DNA of 64,000 nt, from positions 18,925 through 82,924 of the forward strand of contig JAJPHV010000001.1 in the NCBI GenBank assembly GCA_021325095.1. Direction: 5' to 3'. The translations under genes and the position numbers were made by a program. The notes beneath the pieces were generated by a model. The model had not been told where the DNA came from, did no database searches, and was given only the letters and a program-made list of their open reading frames with translations. Shown in pieces: positions 9,630 to 17,027 of this stretch. The stretch is from Chloroflexota bacterium. Lineage in GTDB: Bacteria > Chloroflexota > Anaerolineae > Aggregatilineales > UBA2796. The first letter of the stretch is position 1. Each line of letters starts with the position of its first letter.

Positions 9630-10166
9630 CTAATCTTTCTCGACGGTAACGAGAACTGGCGGGTGTGAGTTGTCCTTCACATCCTCCTGTTCGTCAGGCA
9701 CAGGCAGGTAACTCAGTTGCAATGGCAAATACTGTTCAGTCTCGACTGCGTAGCACGCATCGCACAACGTCTGCCCTTCAATTTGCCGTTCAAAGGCAAT
9801 GCGGCAGTGTTCACAGATTGCGGTCATACTCGTGTCCTTTTTCTGATTTGGTGATTGCTTTGCTGAATTCGTATCCAATGCTGTCGAGCGGGCGTTATCT
9901 ATCCCCCGAAAGGAAGCCTGAACTAATGTCTTGGCATAGAAACGGCGATTCCAGGCCGTCAGGCGAAAGGTGGTAATGACCACATAAATGTTTGGATCTG
10001 AGTGCTCCACCACTACAGTTACGTTCGTTTTCCAATCAATGAAGAGGCGTCTGTTATCGCGTCCCTGAGAGACTGTGCCTAGAAAGATGGCGTCTTCGAT
10101 TTCCTGTTCGGTAATCTTCCGAAGTGTGGCTTGCTGATTGGCGTGTTTCGTATACGCAAGGTTCAT
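9630..10166 (-). CDS. DUF4258-like protein with C-terminal zinc ribbon
   Basis: A 178-residue protein with a strong ribosome binding site (AGGAGG). Residues 1-70 match DUF4258, a small RelE-like fold often found with toxin-antitoxin and mobile genes (KHANQQATLRKITEQEIEDA ... VVVEHSDPNIYVVITTFR). The C-terminal part starts with MTAICEHC and has two CxxC pairs (CEHC, CDAC). A second start at this internal ATG, with AAAGGA upstream, is possible, so the zinc ribbon may be a separate 65-residue protein. Confidence 0.65.
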   Translation of the reverse strand: MNLAYTKHANQQATLRKITEQEIEDAIFLGTVSQGRDNRRLFIDWKTNVTVVVEHSDPNIYVVITTFRLTAWNRRFYAKTLVQASFRGIDNARSTALDTNSAKQSPNQKKDTSMTAICEHCRIAFERQIEGQTLCDACYAVETEQYLPLQLSYLPVPDEQEDVKDNSHPPVLVTVEKD

Positions 10167-10224
10167 GGTTGGCCTCCTACATATGATCTACGATGGCCCG
10201 CCCCCGTCCAGCGGGCCTGGTGTA

Positions 10225-10551
10225 TCAGTCCGACACCATTTCCGGCAGTTGCGGAAATACCGCTTCGTATGCCGCGATAAGAGCATCGTCTGTTGGCGGA
10301 TTGATCTGCTTCTTCGCCAGGCGTGCCTTGCTCACCTGCTCAATCTCCGCCTGCTCGTAAGCCGCTCGTCGTACCCTCACCTGCTGCTGTAGTTTCACCT
10401 GTTCGTCTGGTGTAGAACGCATACGTCGTCGGAAGGCAATTCTTGTACATATACCTGGACATGATTTCATCGTGCGGGTCAGCCAGGGCGTCTTCTTGCC
10501 ACAGACCGCACACATTTCTGCTTCTGGATTGACATCTTTCGGTTTTGACAT
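10225..10551 (-). CDS. Small zinc-ribbon protein
   Basis: This 108-residue protein has an N-terminal CAVCGKKTPW ... SCPGICTR pattern that could bind zinc, then a basic helical region (QQQVRVRRAAYEQAEIEQ). The ATG at 10551 is chosen over a longer frame because GGAGAGG lies just upstream. No family is recognised. Confidence 0.6.
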   Translation of the reverse strand: MSKPKDVNPEAEMCAVCGKKTPWLTRTMKSCPGICTRIAFRRRMRSTPDEQVKLQQQVRVRRAAYEQAEIEQVSKARLAKKQINPPTDDALIAAYEAVFPQLPEMVSD

Positions 10552-10585
10552 GGCAAGCCTCTCCACTGCTATGGCTCTTGTAATT

Positions 10586-10689
10586 ACCGGAAAGGTTTTG
10601 CTATGATCGGGGAATAAGCGAAGCCACCAGTGGCCCAAAGCAACTGGCTGAACTCTTGTCGGGAAGACAGAAGGTTTCGCTTTTCCGGT
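10586..10689. other. Candidate structured RNA or foldback
   Basis: Nested complementary arms are present: ACCGGAAA (10586-10593) with TTTCCGGT (10682-10689), and AAGCGAAGCC (10616-10625) with GGTTTCGCTT (10673-10682). Inside these are two further hairpins, CCAGT/ACTGG and TCTTGTC/GACAGA. No known riboswitch class was recognised. It lies between a minus-strand gene and the divergent XRE-SorC gene, in a 490-base gap that otherwise holds no gene. Confidence 0.5.
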
Positions 10690-11013
10690 TGGGGGGTGGC
10701 TAACTTCGGGTTTGATAGCGTCCAGTGGTAGCACACTGCACACTAAGAAAATAACCTTGTAGTTAGCTGCTCCCCACACATTCTCATAGCCCGATGAAAG
10801 TTCGGTCTCCCACCGCCTCCGAAATACAAACTGATTGTGATGAAAGTCTTCTAAAGTGCGTACAAAGAATTAACTGGTTGCCCATTTATTAGAAAATGTA
10901 TTCGGACACCCGATAAAAATCTTAAGTTCTTTTCCAAGAGAGTCAATGCACAACTACAAAAGCCTCAAAGATTGGAATATACGGCCCATAATTTATGCTG
11001 CTACAGAGAAAAT

Positions 11014-11036
11014 TTATGCCACTAAGGCATAGGAGT
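11014..11036 (+). promoter_or_regulatory. Hairpin at the ribosome binding site of the XRE-SorC gene
   Basis: TATGCC and GGCATA form a 6-bp stem with a 5-base loop just before GGAG and the ATG at 11042. It may be an operator or may limit ribosome access. Confidence 0.4.
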
Positions 11037-11041
11037 ATGCG

Positions 11042-12397
11042 ATGATGGAACAATCTGACGAGTCAACCAAAATTCGCGTTACTGAGCGACTGGGCCAAAA
11101 CCTTAAACAATTCCGTGAAAGCATTTTTAAGATGACGCAAACAGAGTTTGGCAAGATGCTCGGTTGTGAACAAGAGACAATCTCAAAATGGGAGACGGGT
11201 ACATTACTTCCCAGGCTCGCCGACATTGCCAAGATCGCGGATGAAGCGATAAAGATAAAAACTCCCAAGTGGGATATAGCTCGGCTTCTTTCGCTTGAGC
11301 CTGTAGAGGAATATAACGGTATTGAGTGGTTGGCTCGGATTCCCGATTATTGCTCTCCGGAGCAACGGCAGAAGATTGTTCAAGGCATCGAAACATTTAA
11401 GCTGCTTCTGTATGGCACATCCGTGAGTGATTGCACTTCTAAACTGCGTGTTGACTGGAAAACCTTAAATTCGTGGCTTTCATTTGCCCTTCGCACTCGT
11501 AGCTTACAGATATTGAAAGTGCAGCATGACGAAGACAAGGAATTAGAGCTAATGCGCCATTACGACGGGCTGAGGAATGTGATTGTGGCAAAAACTCCTC
11601 GCTTGGGGCCTGATAAATATACGGATGGCACTGACCTGAGGATCGAGCTTGTTAGCTTTCTGGCGGCCACTCAAGCATTAGCCAGTGTTGCTGCCGACAA
11701 TCCTAACGTGGGGATCGGACATGGTTGGACCATGTATCGCTTTGCCCAAAATAGCGCGATGTGCCCCAGAATTTTTGGTGAAAGTACAATGTGGATACCC
11801 ATGATGGCGAGAGACGATGCTGATTTTGAGCGAAGTGTATACTCTGCGAACTCTGTAGCGAGCCTCATGGCCCTTCATCATCAAGGAAAGTCACTGCATT
11901 TCCCGTTCGTCCCTTTGGAGAAGCGAGCGGAGCTTACCGAAGCAGCGTGGAGTGAACTGCTAGCTGTAGACCAAAAGACCAGCAGCGCTGTCACGCGATT
12001 TCATCAGGTAGCAACCACGTACTTCATAACGGTTGGCCGAGAGAATCCAGACTCGACACTTCCGGTAGAACCTTCTACAGTTCGGTTGAAACAATCTATC
12101 AATCATGTGCTTTGGGAACGCGGCCTTATAGGGGAGCTTGCAGGAGATGTTTTGGGAATCCACGTCAATCATAAGGGTGAAGTTATCGATAACGCTGTGC
12201 AACAGATTAACGAGAAGCAAGTATTCACGATAGGACTGGATAAGTTGCGCCTACGAACCAAGGTCAATCCTACGTGGGTCATTGCAGCGAATCGACATAA
12301 GCAGGGGCCAGTCCTAATGGCATTGCGGAGCGGGTATGCCAATTCATTGGTGATTGACGAAGAAATCGCTGACTATCTTATTCAAAACGCTGCGTAG
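11042..12397 (+). CDS. XRE helix-turn-helix fused to SorC-type effector domain
   Basis: A 451-residue transcription regulator. Residues 14-70 are an XRE-type HTH (FKMTQTEFGKMLGCEQETIS). The C-terminal half matches the SorC/DeoR sugar-binding effector domain. Visible there are VGIGHGWTMYRFA, then ERGLIGELAGDVLGIHVN with the downstream TWVIAANRHKQGPVLMALR, and SGYANSLVIDEEIADYL. SorC proteins normally carry a different N-terminal HTH, so this pairing is unusual. It is read opposite to the transfer-type cluster and is a candidate master regulator of element B. The ligand is unknown. Confidence 0.75.
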   Translation: MMEQSDESTKIRVTERLGQNLKQFRESIFKMTQTEFGKMLGCEQETISKWETGTLLPRLADIAKIADEAIKIKTPKWDIARLLSLEPVEEYNGIEWLARIPDYCSPEQRQKIVQGIETFKLLLYGTSVSDCTSKLRVDWKTLNSWLSFALRTRSLQILKVQHDEDKELELMRHYDGLRNVIVAKTPRLGPDKYTDGTDLRIELVSFLAATQALASVAADNPNVGIGHGWTMYRFAQNSAMCPRIFGESTMWIPMMARDDADFERSVYSANSVASLMALHHQGKSLHFPFVPLEKRAELTEAAWSELLAVDQKTSSAVTRFHQVATTYFITVGRENPDSTLPVEPSTVRLKQSINHVLWERGLIGELAGDVLGIHVNHKGEVIDNAVQQINEKQVFTIGLDKLRLRTKVNPTWVIAANRHKQGPVLMALRSGYANSLVIDEEIADYLIQNAA

Positions 12398-12489
12398 GTT
12401 CAGAACAAATAAGGAATCCTTACACCACACCCCACTTCTGGGTTTGGGACAATCTGCGGTCAATGCAAGTGAAGCATGAGGAAGCGGGA

Positions 12490-13173
12490 CTATTGGCCTG
12501 GCTGCGAATTGCCGCCGCGTCGATATTTACTCCCGATCTTACGCTTGTGGTTAGTAGGATGCTCATTTTGATACCGTTCCACTTCCAAAACACTCGTTCG
12601 CCATTTCCAACGCTTGTTTTCAAGAGTATAAGTTGCACGAATACTTCCATCACGACATAAATCTGTCAAATGTTTGCTGCAATAGCCTGTTAACTCAGAC
12701 AACTCTATAATCGTTTTCAGCTCGCCCTCAATATCTTCTGGCGTAAACGCCCGCTTGTAATCTTCCAACTCCTCTTGTTTCTTAATGGGTTTAGAATGCC
12801 CATGTGCGCGTCTCCATTGCATCTCAGGATTATCCGGTTCTACATAGCGCTTCTCTGTGCGATACCGTTTTACTTCTTCAACACTTGAAAACCATTTGCC
12901 CCGTGCACCGATGCTCTCATCAAATACTCCGCGGAGCCGCCCGTATCTCATAAGTTGTAGAAGGCGTATTCTCGAATACCCTGTAAGCTCAGCCAAACGA
13001 TTTGCGCCCATAAGTTCTCCCTCAATATCTTCTGCTGTATATCTGAACGTATATTCAGAGCCGATATCGGATGGTTCAATTGCTGCCTTTTCAGATGTTT
13101 CAGGTACAGATGAATCTGATTGTTGGCTGGCTGGTTGAAATTCATCTTGACTTGGGCCTAATCGTTCTGGCAT
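12490..13173 (-). CDS. Protein with two tandem HTH-like repeats
   Basis: A 227-residue hydrophilic protein. Two repeats (about 46-107 and 142-205) each begin with the motif [AP]EDIEGEL, followed by LAELTGYSRIRLLQLMRYGR or LSELTGYCSKHLTDLCRDG and a basic segment ending VE[E]V.RY. The pattern fits MerR/excisionase-like winged helices. This suggests a DNA-binding protein with two reading heads. The N-terminal 40 residues are low complexity. No named family. Confidence 0.6.
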   Translation of the reverse strand: MPERLGPSQDEFQPASQQSDSSVPETSEKAAIEPSDIGSEYTFRYTAEDIEGELMGANRLAELTGYSRIRLLQLMRYGRLRGVFDESIGARGKWFSSVEEVKRYRTEKRYVEPDNPEMQWRRAHGHSKPIKKQEELEDYKRAFTPEDIEGELKTIIELSELTGYCSKHLTDLCRDGSIRATYTLENKRWKWRTSVLEVERYQNEHPTNHKRKIGSKYRRGGNSQPGQ

Positions 13174-13328
13174 AGCAGTGCTAGTTTAGGCCGTGAAAAC
13201 TAGGATGTCTAGCATCTTGAAGAAAATAAGCGCCGCCACGTCTCGTCGCCTCTCCTCTGATCTGAGCTAGCAACCAGTGGCGGCGCGATACTGCTTGAAA
13301 CCGTTGTGTTGGTTTGCTACCCTGGATC

Positions 13329-13634
13329 ATGACCTTCGCCACATTTTTGGGGCTTGTCCCTTTTTTCATGCTCTGCCTGGCTCTGGCCTATCCTTTGGAA
13401 ATAGTGGCCGTGTTAGCTGCCTGGCTTCGTCAAATTCGAGCATTGCGGGTGCAATGGCTGGCTGAGGCTGAATTCCGAAAAATCGCCGCAACATTCCTTG
13501 CCAAACATGGAAGGGCTGATGCGCGGCTCGTTCATGAGGTTCTGCGTGCGCATAAACAAGCGGTGGTAGCCAGACTTATGACCAAATGCGACCAGCAACT
13601 TCCTGAGCTTCCCTGGTGGGCGCGGGAGTTCTAA
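13329..13634 (+). CDS. Small membrane protein
   Basis: About 101 residues from the ATG at 13329, with one or two N-terminal hydrophobic helices (FATFLGLVPFFMLCLALAYP ... IVAVLAAWL) and a basic helical tail. No family is recognised. It converges on a bidirectional terminator at 13645-13680. Confidence 0.5.
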   Translation: MTFATFLGLVPFFMLCLALAYPLEIVAVLAAWLRQIRALRVQWLAEAEFRKIAATFLAKHGRADARLVHEVLRAHKQAVVARLMTKCDQQLPELPWWAREF

Positions 13635-13644
13635 AGCGACCATG

Positions 13645-13680
13645 AAAAAAGGCCGGGAGACAGTGATGTGCCTCCCGACC
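13645..13680. terminator. Bidirectional rho-independent terminator
   Basis: GGCCGGGAG pairs with CTCCCGACC (one G-T). Six A's on the left give TTTTTT for minus-strand transcripts, and TTT follows on the right. It sits between two convergent genes. Confidence 0.8.
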
Positions 13681-13691
13681 TTTCGCCTACC

Positions 13692-13895
13692 CTAGCGGCG
13701 TACTCGCCGATATTGTGGAATGCGGCGTAGCATCCAATCCACGAGCTTGCCCATTGCGCTTTCCAAAGCGTCCAACAGCAGATTTTGCGTCCGCTTCTGT
13801 GGACGCCGACCTTCTAGCACCTCTAGTGTGCGGTAGAGATCGTCGATCAGCGCTTGTCGCTGCTTCTCAGCCTCAGCCAGCTTCTTCCAATCCAT
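13692..13895 (-). CDS. Small basic helical protein
   Basis: This 67-residue protein begins at the ATG 13895, which has a very strong ribosome binding site (AAGGAGGTG). It has an amphipathic N-terminal half (KKLAEAEKQRQALIDDLYRT) and an Arg-rich C-terminus (MLRRIPQYRRVRR). No family is recognised. It reads away from the structured region at 13970-15076. Confidence 0.65.
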   Translation of the reverse strand: MDWKKLAEAEKQRQALIDDLYRTLEVLEGRRPQKRTQNLLLDALESAMGKLVDWMLRRIPQYRRVRR

Positions 13896-13969
13896 ATGAT
13901 CACCTCCTTCCTTTCTATTTATCAGGCTCGCGCTTGCGTGCCTGTCCCCCACTCCACGCTGGCCGGGTT

Positions 13970-14056
13970 CCCTTGCCAGTCAAGGATTGTCCCGCCAACG
14001 ACGGGACAACTTGCAAGCCACGTCCATACGTGGCGCAGTCCTTGACGGTGCAAGGG
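13970..14056. other. Three-way-junction foldback
   Basis: An outer stem pairs CCCTTGCCAGTCAAGGA (13970-13986) with 14039-14056, with a small bulge. Inside are two perfect hairpins: TTGTCCCG/CGGGACAA (13987-13994 and 14002-14009) and GCCACGT/ACGTGGC (14017-14023 and 14028-14034). The cruciform-like layout is compact and leaves few bases unpaired. Confidence 0.65.
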
Positions 14057-14283
14057 TGGCCGTACAATCAGAAGGACAGGAGCGCAAGTACCTCATTTTT
14101 GAGAGCCGCTTCTGGGAGGGTTCCCGATCTTGAGCCGTCTTCTGAGCCACATAAGGAAGTTCCCAAGTGTGAAATGGTCTTTCATTGCTTTTCACGGGCA
14201 TTCCTGACAACGTCTCCTCTGTCTCCCAGGACAGGCGGCTTTCCGCAAAAAGCCGAATGCCCGCAAGGGCATTCAAATACGCC

Positions 14284-14557
14284 ACCCCCCCGTCGGGTGA
14301 GCGAGCGGCAGCGAGCGAACGAACCTGTAAGGCCGACTTGCCCCAAAAGCGCGCGGTGGACTCGAACGAAGTGAGTAGACCACTGCCGCGTCCGCCGAAT
14401 TCGTGAACGCAGTGAACAAATGAGGGAACCGCCCGCCACTGTCACCTGTCAAGGTGAAGTGGGAACATGGGGACACTACCCATGTGGCGGGCGGCGGTTT
14501 GGGGCAAGTCGGGCTTCAAGTGAGGCGTAGACGAGCGCAGAAGGCCGACGGGGGGGT
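14284..14557. other. Large nested foldback, candidate structured RNA or origin
   Basis: Three nested stems are visible: 14284-14296 with 14545-14557 (13 bp, perfect), 14329-14347 with 14498-14516 (18 of 19), and 14429-14439 with 14484-14494 (11 bp, perfect). Between them are hairpins GCGGTGG/CCACTGC (14353-14386), CACCT/AGGTG (14443-14456) and CATGGG/CCCATG (14466-14484). Repeats of the type GAGCGAGCGGCAGCGAGCG lie in the loop between the outer two stems. Confidence 0.7.
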
Positions 14558-14828
14558 GCTTGCCGAGTGGTGGGGGTTGACCGAACCTGATGGTGAGGGA
14601 GCGCCCCTGCCCGATGGCAAGCACATATTGTGGGGTGCAGCCCTACAATAGTGGCGTAGTTGTTCCTGTAGTTATGGGTGACTACAGCCTGTGCTACATC
14701 CTAGAATACGGTGATGGGATCAAAACCTGGGAGATGTAAGACTAGTATTCGCCAACTTTGGTCTTCAAAAACGGGTGTCGATAATTTCACAATGTGCTTG
14801 ACACACAGCCCGTCCTAATTCTAAACTT

Positions 14829-14945
14829 TAATTGCCTTCGGCAATTCGTAGAGCTAAAGCTCTGGGTTTAAGTTGCCCTCAGAGTGTTAGTCCTACAGGT
14901 TTGAATCAAACGGCGCTTCGATTTTTTCGAGGCGCTGTTTTGTGT
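14829..14945 (+). terminator. Hairpin cluster ending in a terminator-like stem
   Basis: AATTGCC-TTC-GGCAATT and AGAGCT-AA-AGCTCT are perfect small hairpins. They are followed by GCGCTTCGA and TCGAGGCGC around a T-run, then GTTTTGTG, which resembles a rho-independent terminator for rightward transcripts from the structured region. Confidence 0.5.
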
Positions 14946-15188
14946 CAGAGCGCCTGCGAGGTCTAGCTACCCTTTTTCGATAGCAGCCAGCCGACCATTG
15001 AGCTTTGGTGTTCGGGCTTCCCCTGGGTGGTGGTAGCCTGGTTTGCTACTGCGCCCCTACGCCGGTGTTTCACCGGAGTGGTTTGGATTTATCCGACCAC
15101 ATTCCCCTACTCACTCGATGGATTTGCAAAGGTACTGACATATAGATAAGCAGATTGATATGGTAGGTGTCAAATTCGTCCGATGGTT

Positions 15189-15219
15189 CGTCCGTTCGTT
15201 CGAACGTCCGAACGTTTTT
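15189..15219. repeat. TTCGAAC-type repeats downstream of the RHH gene
   Basis: The stretch GTTCGTTCGAACGTCCGAAC is repeated almost exactly at 15424-15455 inside the RHH gene, with a further TTCGAAC at about 15631 at the parA-RHH junction. Palindromic repeats beside a ParA gene are typical of partition (parS-like) sites, but binding is not shown. Confidence 0.5.
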
Positions 15220-15628
15220 AGGTTCGATTTTTCTTTCCTCTCTTGGCTTTGCTCGCCAGGTATAGATCAATGGCTTGCTGCACCATCTTGCCCAATGCGG
15301 GCTTTCGTCTGCCATTCTGTACTGCCGCCAACTGTAGGGTCTGCAAAGCAACAAGCTGATCCGCGAAAATGTCAAAGGTGTGCCGTATCTTCACTCGGTT
15401 CTTTTTGCGTTCCACCGTTGCACCGTTCGTTCGAACGTTCGAACGTTCGTTTTTAGCCCCAGTATTTTGATAAACGGTGCGTGGGGCAAACTGCTCAGTC
15501 TGAGCCTGAGTCTCTTGTACCGTTGAAGGCATATTAGCTTTTGGCACAGGGGAGTGCGGCGCAAAGAACAGGGAAGCGCCTTGCAACTCATTGGTCAGGG
15601 CGGCCAGATCGGGTGGCTTCTTGGTCAT
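15218..15628 (-). CDS. Probable ribbon-helix-helix partition protein (ParB/ParG-like)
   Basis: This 136-residue protein starts in an ATGA overlap with the end of parA, so the two are coupled. The N-terminal 75 residues are low complexity. The basic C-terminal part (RVKIRHTFDIFADQLVALQT ... GRRKPALGKMVQQAIDLYLA) fits a ribbon-helix-helix or short helical DNA-binding domain. The gene itself contains one block of TTCGAAC repeats. The role as centromere-binding partner is inferred from position. Confidence 0.65.
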   Translation of the reverse strand: MTKKPPDLAALTNELQGASLFFAPHSPVPKANMPSTVQETQAQTEQFAPRTVYQNTGAKNERSNVRTNGATVERKKNRVKIRHTFDIFADQLVALQTLQLAAVQNGRRKPALGKMVQQAIDLYLASKAKRGKKNRT

Positions 15629-16377
15629 AGTTCGAACAATTCAGTGATCAACTTCTGGTAGGCGAGTGCGGATTTGGCTTTGGGGCTGAAAGCGAACACG
15701 TCTTGTTTGTTCATATGGGCGTCCCGAATGTCGGTATTGCGGGGAATGACCGTTTTCAATACATGCTCCGTATAGGTTTGGCGAAGCACTTGCAGGGAAG
15801 TGCTGGTATTGAGGGTGGCATCGCTCATCGTAAACAAGAACCCCAGGATTTGCAGATGTGGATTGAAGTATTCTTGAACCTCCTTGACCGTTTTGCTGAT
15901 CTGAACGATGCTGTCTAGTTCAAAATAGCCAGGGGAGACCACTATCAGCGCTTTATCGGATGCCGTGAACGCATTGATGGTCAGCCAGGAGAGGGTCGGT
16001 GGGCAGTCGATAAAGACGTACTCGTACTGGCCTTTAATCCGATCCAGTTCACTTTTTAAGCGTGCCTCCCGGTGGTCGATAGCGGTGGTCAGTTCGATGT
16101 CGGTATTGGATAGCAAGATGTGAGAGGGCACGATTTCGAGGTTGGGCACAGAAGTCTTGTGGATGGGGAGTGGTTCGCGTTTGAGGATGGTTGCGTGGAT
16201 CGTGGCTCCTACGGCGATGCGGGGGTAATTCGGCAGTAAAACCTTCGAAGCGTTGGCCTGGCTATCAATGTCAATTAGCAGCGTCTTTTTGCCCTTGCGA
16301 GCGATGCCTGCGGATAGGGAGATGGATGTGGTCGTTTTCCCTGTGCCGCCCTTTTGGGACGCGATTGAAATCACCAT
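15625..16377 (-). CDS. parA: ParA-type partition ATPase
   Basis: A 250-residue ParA/MinD-family ATPase that would distribute copies of the element to daughter cells. The deviant Walker A is QKGGTGKTTTSISLSAG at residues 8-24. The A' motif is TLLIDIDSQANASK, and Walker B is EYVFIDCPPTLSW. There is no N-terminal HTH, as in small ParA of plasmid type Ib. No clear ribosome binding site precedes the ATG at 16377. It is coupled to the RHH gene. Its presence in an integrated element suggests that B can persist as a circular plasmid. Confidence 0.9.
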   Translation of the reverse strand: MVISIASQKGGTGKTTTSISLSAGIARKGKKTLLIDIDSQANASKVLLPNYPRIAVGATIHATILKREPLPIHKTSVPNLEIVPSHILLSNTDIELTTAIDHREARLKSELDRIKGQYEYVFIDCPPTLSWLTINAFTASDKALIVVSPGYFELDSIVQISKTVKEVQEYFNPHLQILGFLFTMSDATLNTSTSLQVLRQTYTEHVLKTVIPRNTDIRDAHMNKQDVFAFSPKAKSALAYQKLITELFEL

Positions 16378-16589
16378 AAGCCGTCAATCTGCTCAAAGCC
16401 AAATCTGGGTTTTTGAGCACATTTGTGATTTAACGATAGAGGACGGCGGGTGGCGTGTCAATGGGGGAATGACTATATCGCCCGTCCTGGCGCATTTGGT
16501 GAGGTCACAGGGGCATTTATGAAGGACTTCGGAACTGCATTTCTCTGGATAAAATGTCAACGCTGATTGGAGCGTAGCAGGGTAGAGGG

Positions 16590-16946
16590 CTACCTTGTCT
16601 TGATTGGGGTTGAATACAGCTTGTCGGTTTTGGCCGCCATGATAAAGTCGTTTCGATGTAATCCTTTAATTTTGTGCGTCCACCAAGTCACTGTTACTCG
16701 ACCCCATTCCGTCAAAATCGCGGGATGGTGGCCTTCCGTCTCGGCTAGTTCCCCAACAAGGTTGGTAAACGCCAACGCCTCTCTGAAATTAGAAAATTTG
16801 AAAGACCTTTCTAACCGTCGAATATTGTCTCGTTCCGCGATTGTCCACTCTGGCACTTGGGGCTGATATTGCGCAATTTCAGCATCCGTGACGGTGGGTT
16901 CATCCCCTCGACAAGCCACACACTTCATTTGTTCCAAGCTGTCCAT
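16590..16946 (-). CDS. phhB: Pterin-4a-carbinolamine dehydratase
   Basis: A 118-residue enzyme that dehydrates 4a-hydroxytetrahydropterin in pterin recycling. The family signature is intact: EGHHPAI, then [20 protein letters not shown]. Length and motif order match the family. A good ribosome binding site (AGGAGAG) precedes the ATG. It is metabolic cargo among plasmid maintenance genes. No aromatic hydroxylase lies nearby, so its substrate source is unknown. Confidence 0.9.
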   Translation of the reverse strand: MDSLEQMKCVACRGDEPTVTDAEIAQYQPQVPEWTIAERDNIRRLERSFKFSNFREALAFTNLVGELAETEGHHPAILTEWGRVTVTWWTHKIKGLHRNDFIMAAKTDKLYSTPIKTR

Positions 16947-17027
16947 CTCGGCTCTCCTCTTGCAACACGAACCAATATGCTACATCGTTTGAGGTCGCAG
17001 TTACAATATTATCTGCTGTAAGCGCGA

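Larger units (their letters stand above)
13896..15217. other. 1.3-kb noncoding region rich in foldbacks
   Basis: No gene is supported here. Long frames exist but look like chance GC-rich frames. The region holds a three-way-junction foldback (13970-14056), a large multi-arm foldback (14284-14557), several small hairpins (14831-14865) and a terminator-like hairpin (about 14911-14941). It also has CCGGTGTTTCACCGG (15062-15076) and clustered TTCGAAC motifs at its right end next to parA. It is the best place for the origin, transfer origin or a structured RNA of element B. Confidence 0.6.

Noticed and set aside
13715..14374. A 219-residue open frame on the plus strand
   Set aside because: It runs antisense to a small gene with a strong ribosome binding site and then through the foldback region; composition is typical of a chance GC-rich frame.
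14281..14580. CRISPR array or direct-repeat array
   Set aside because: The repeats are inverted arms and degenerate GAGCGAGCG motifs, not regularly spaced units, and no cas genes are present.
14880..14915. A tRNA-like T-arm (GGTTTGAATCAAAC)
   Set aside because: No acceptor, D or anticodon stems could be built around it.
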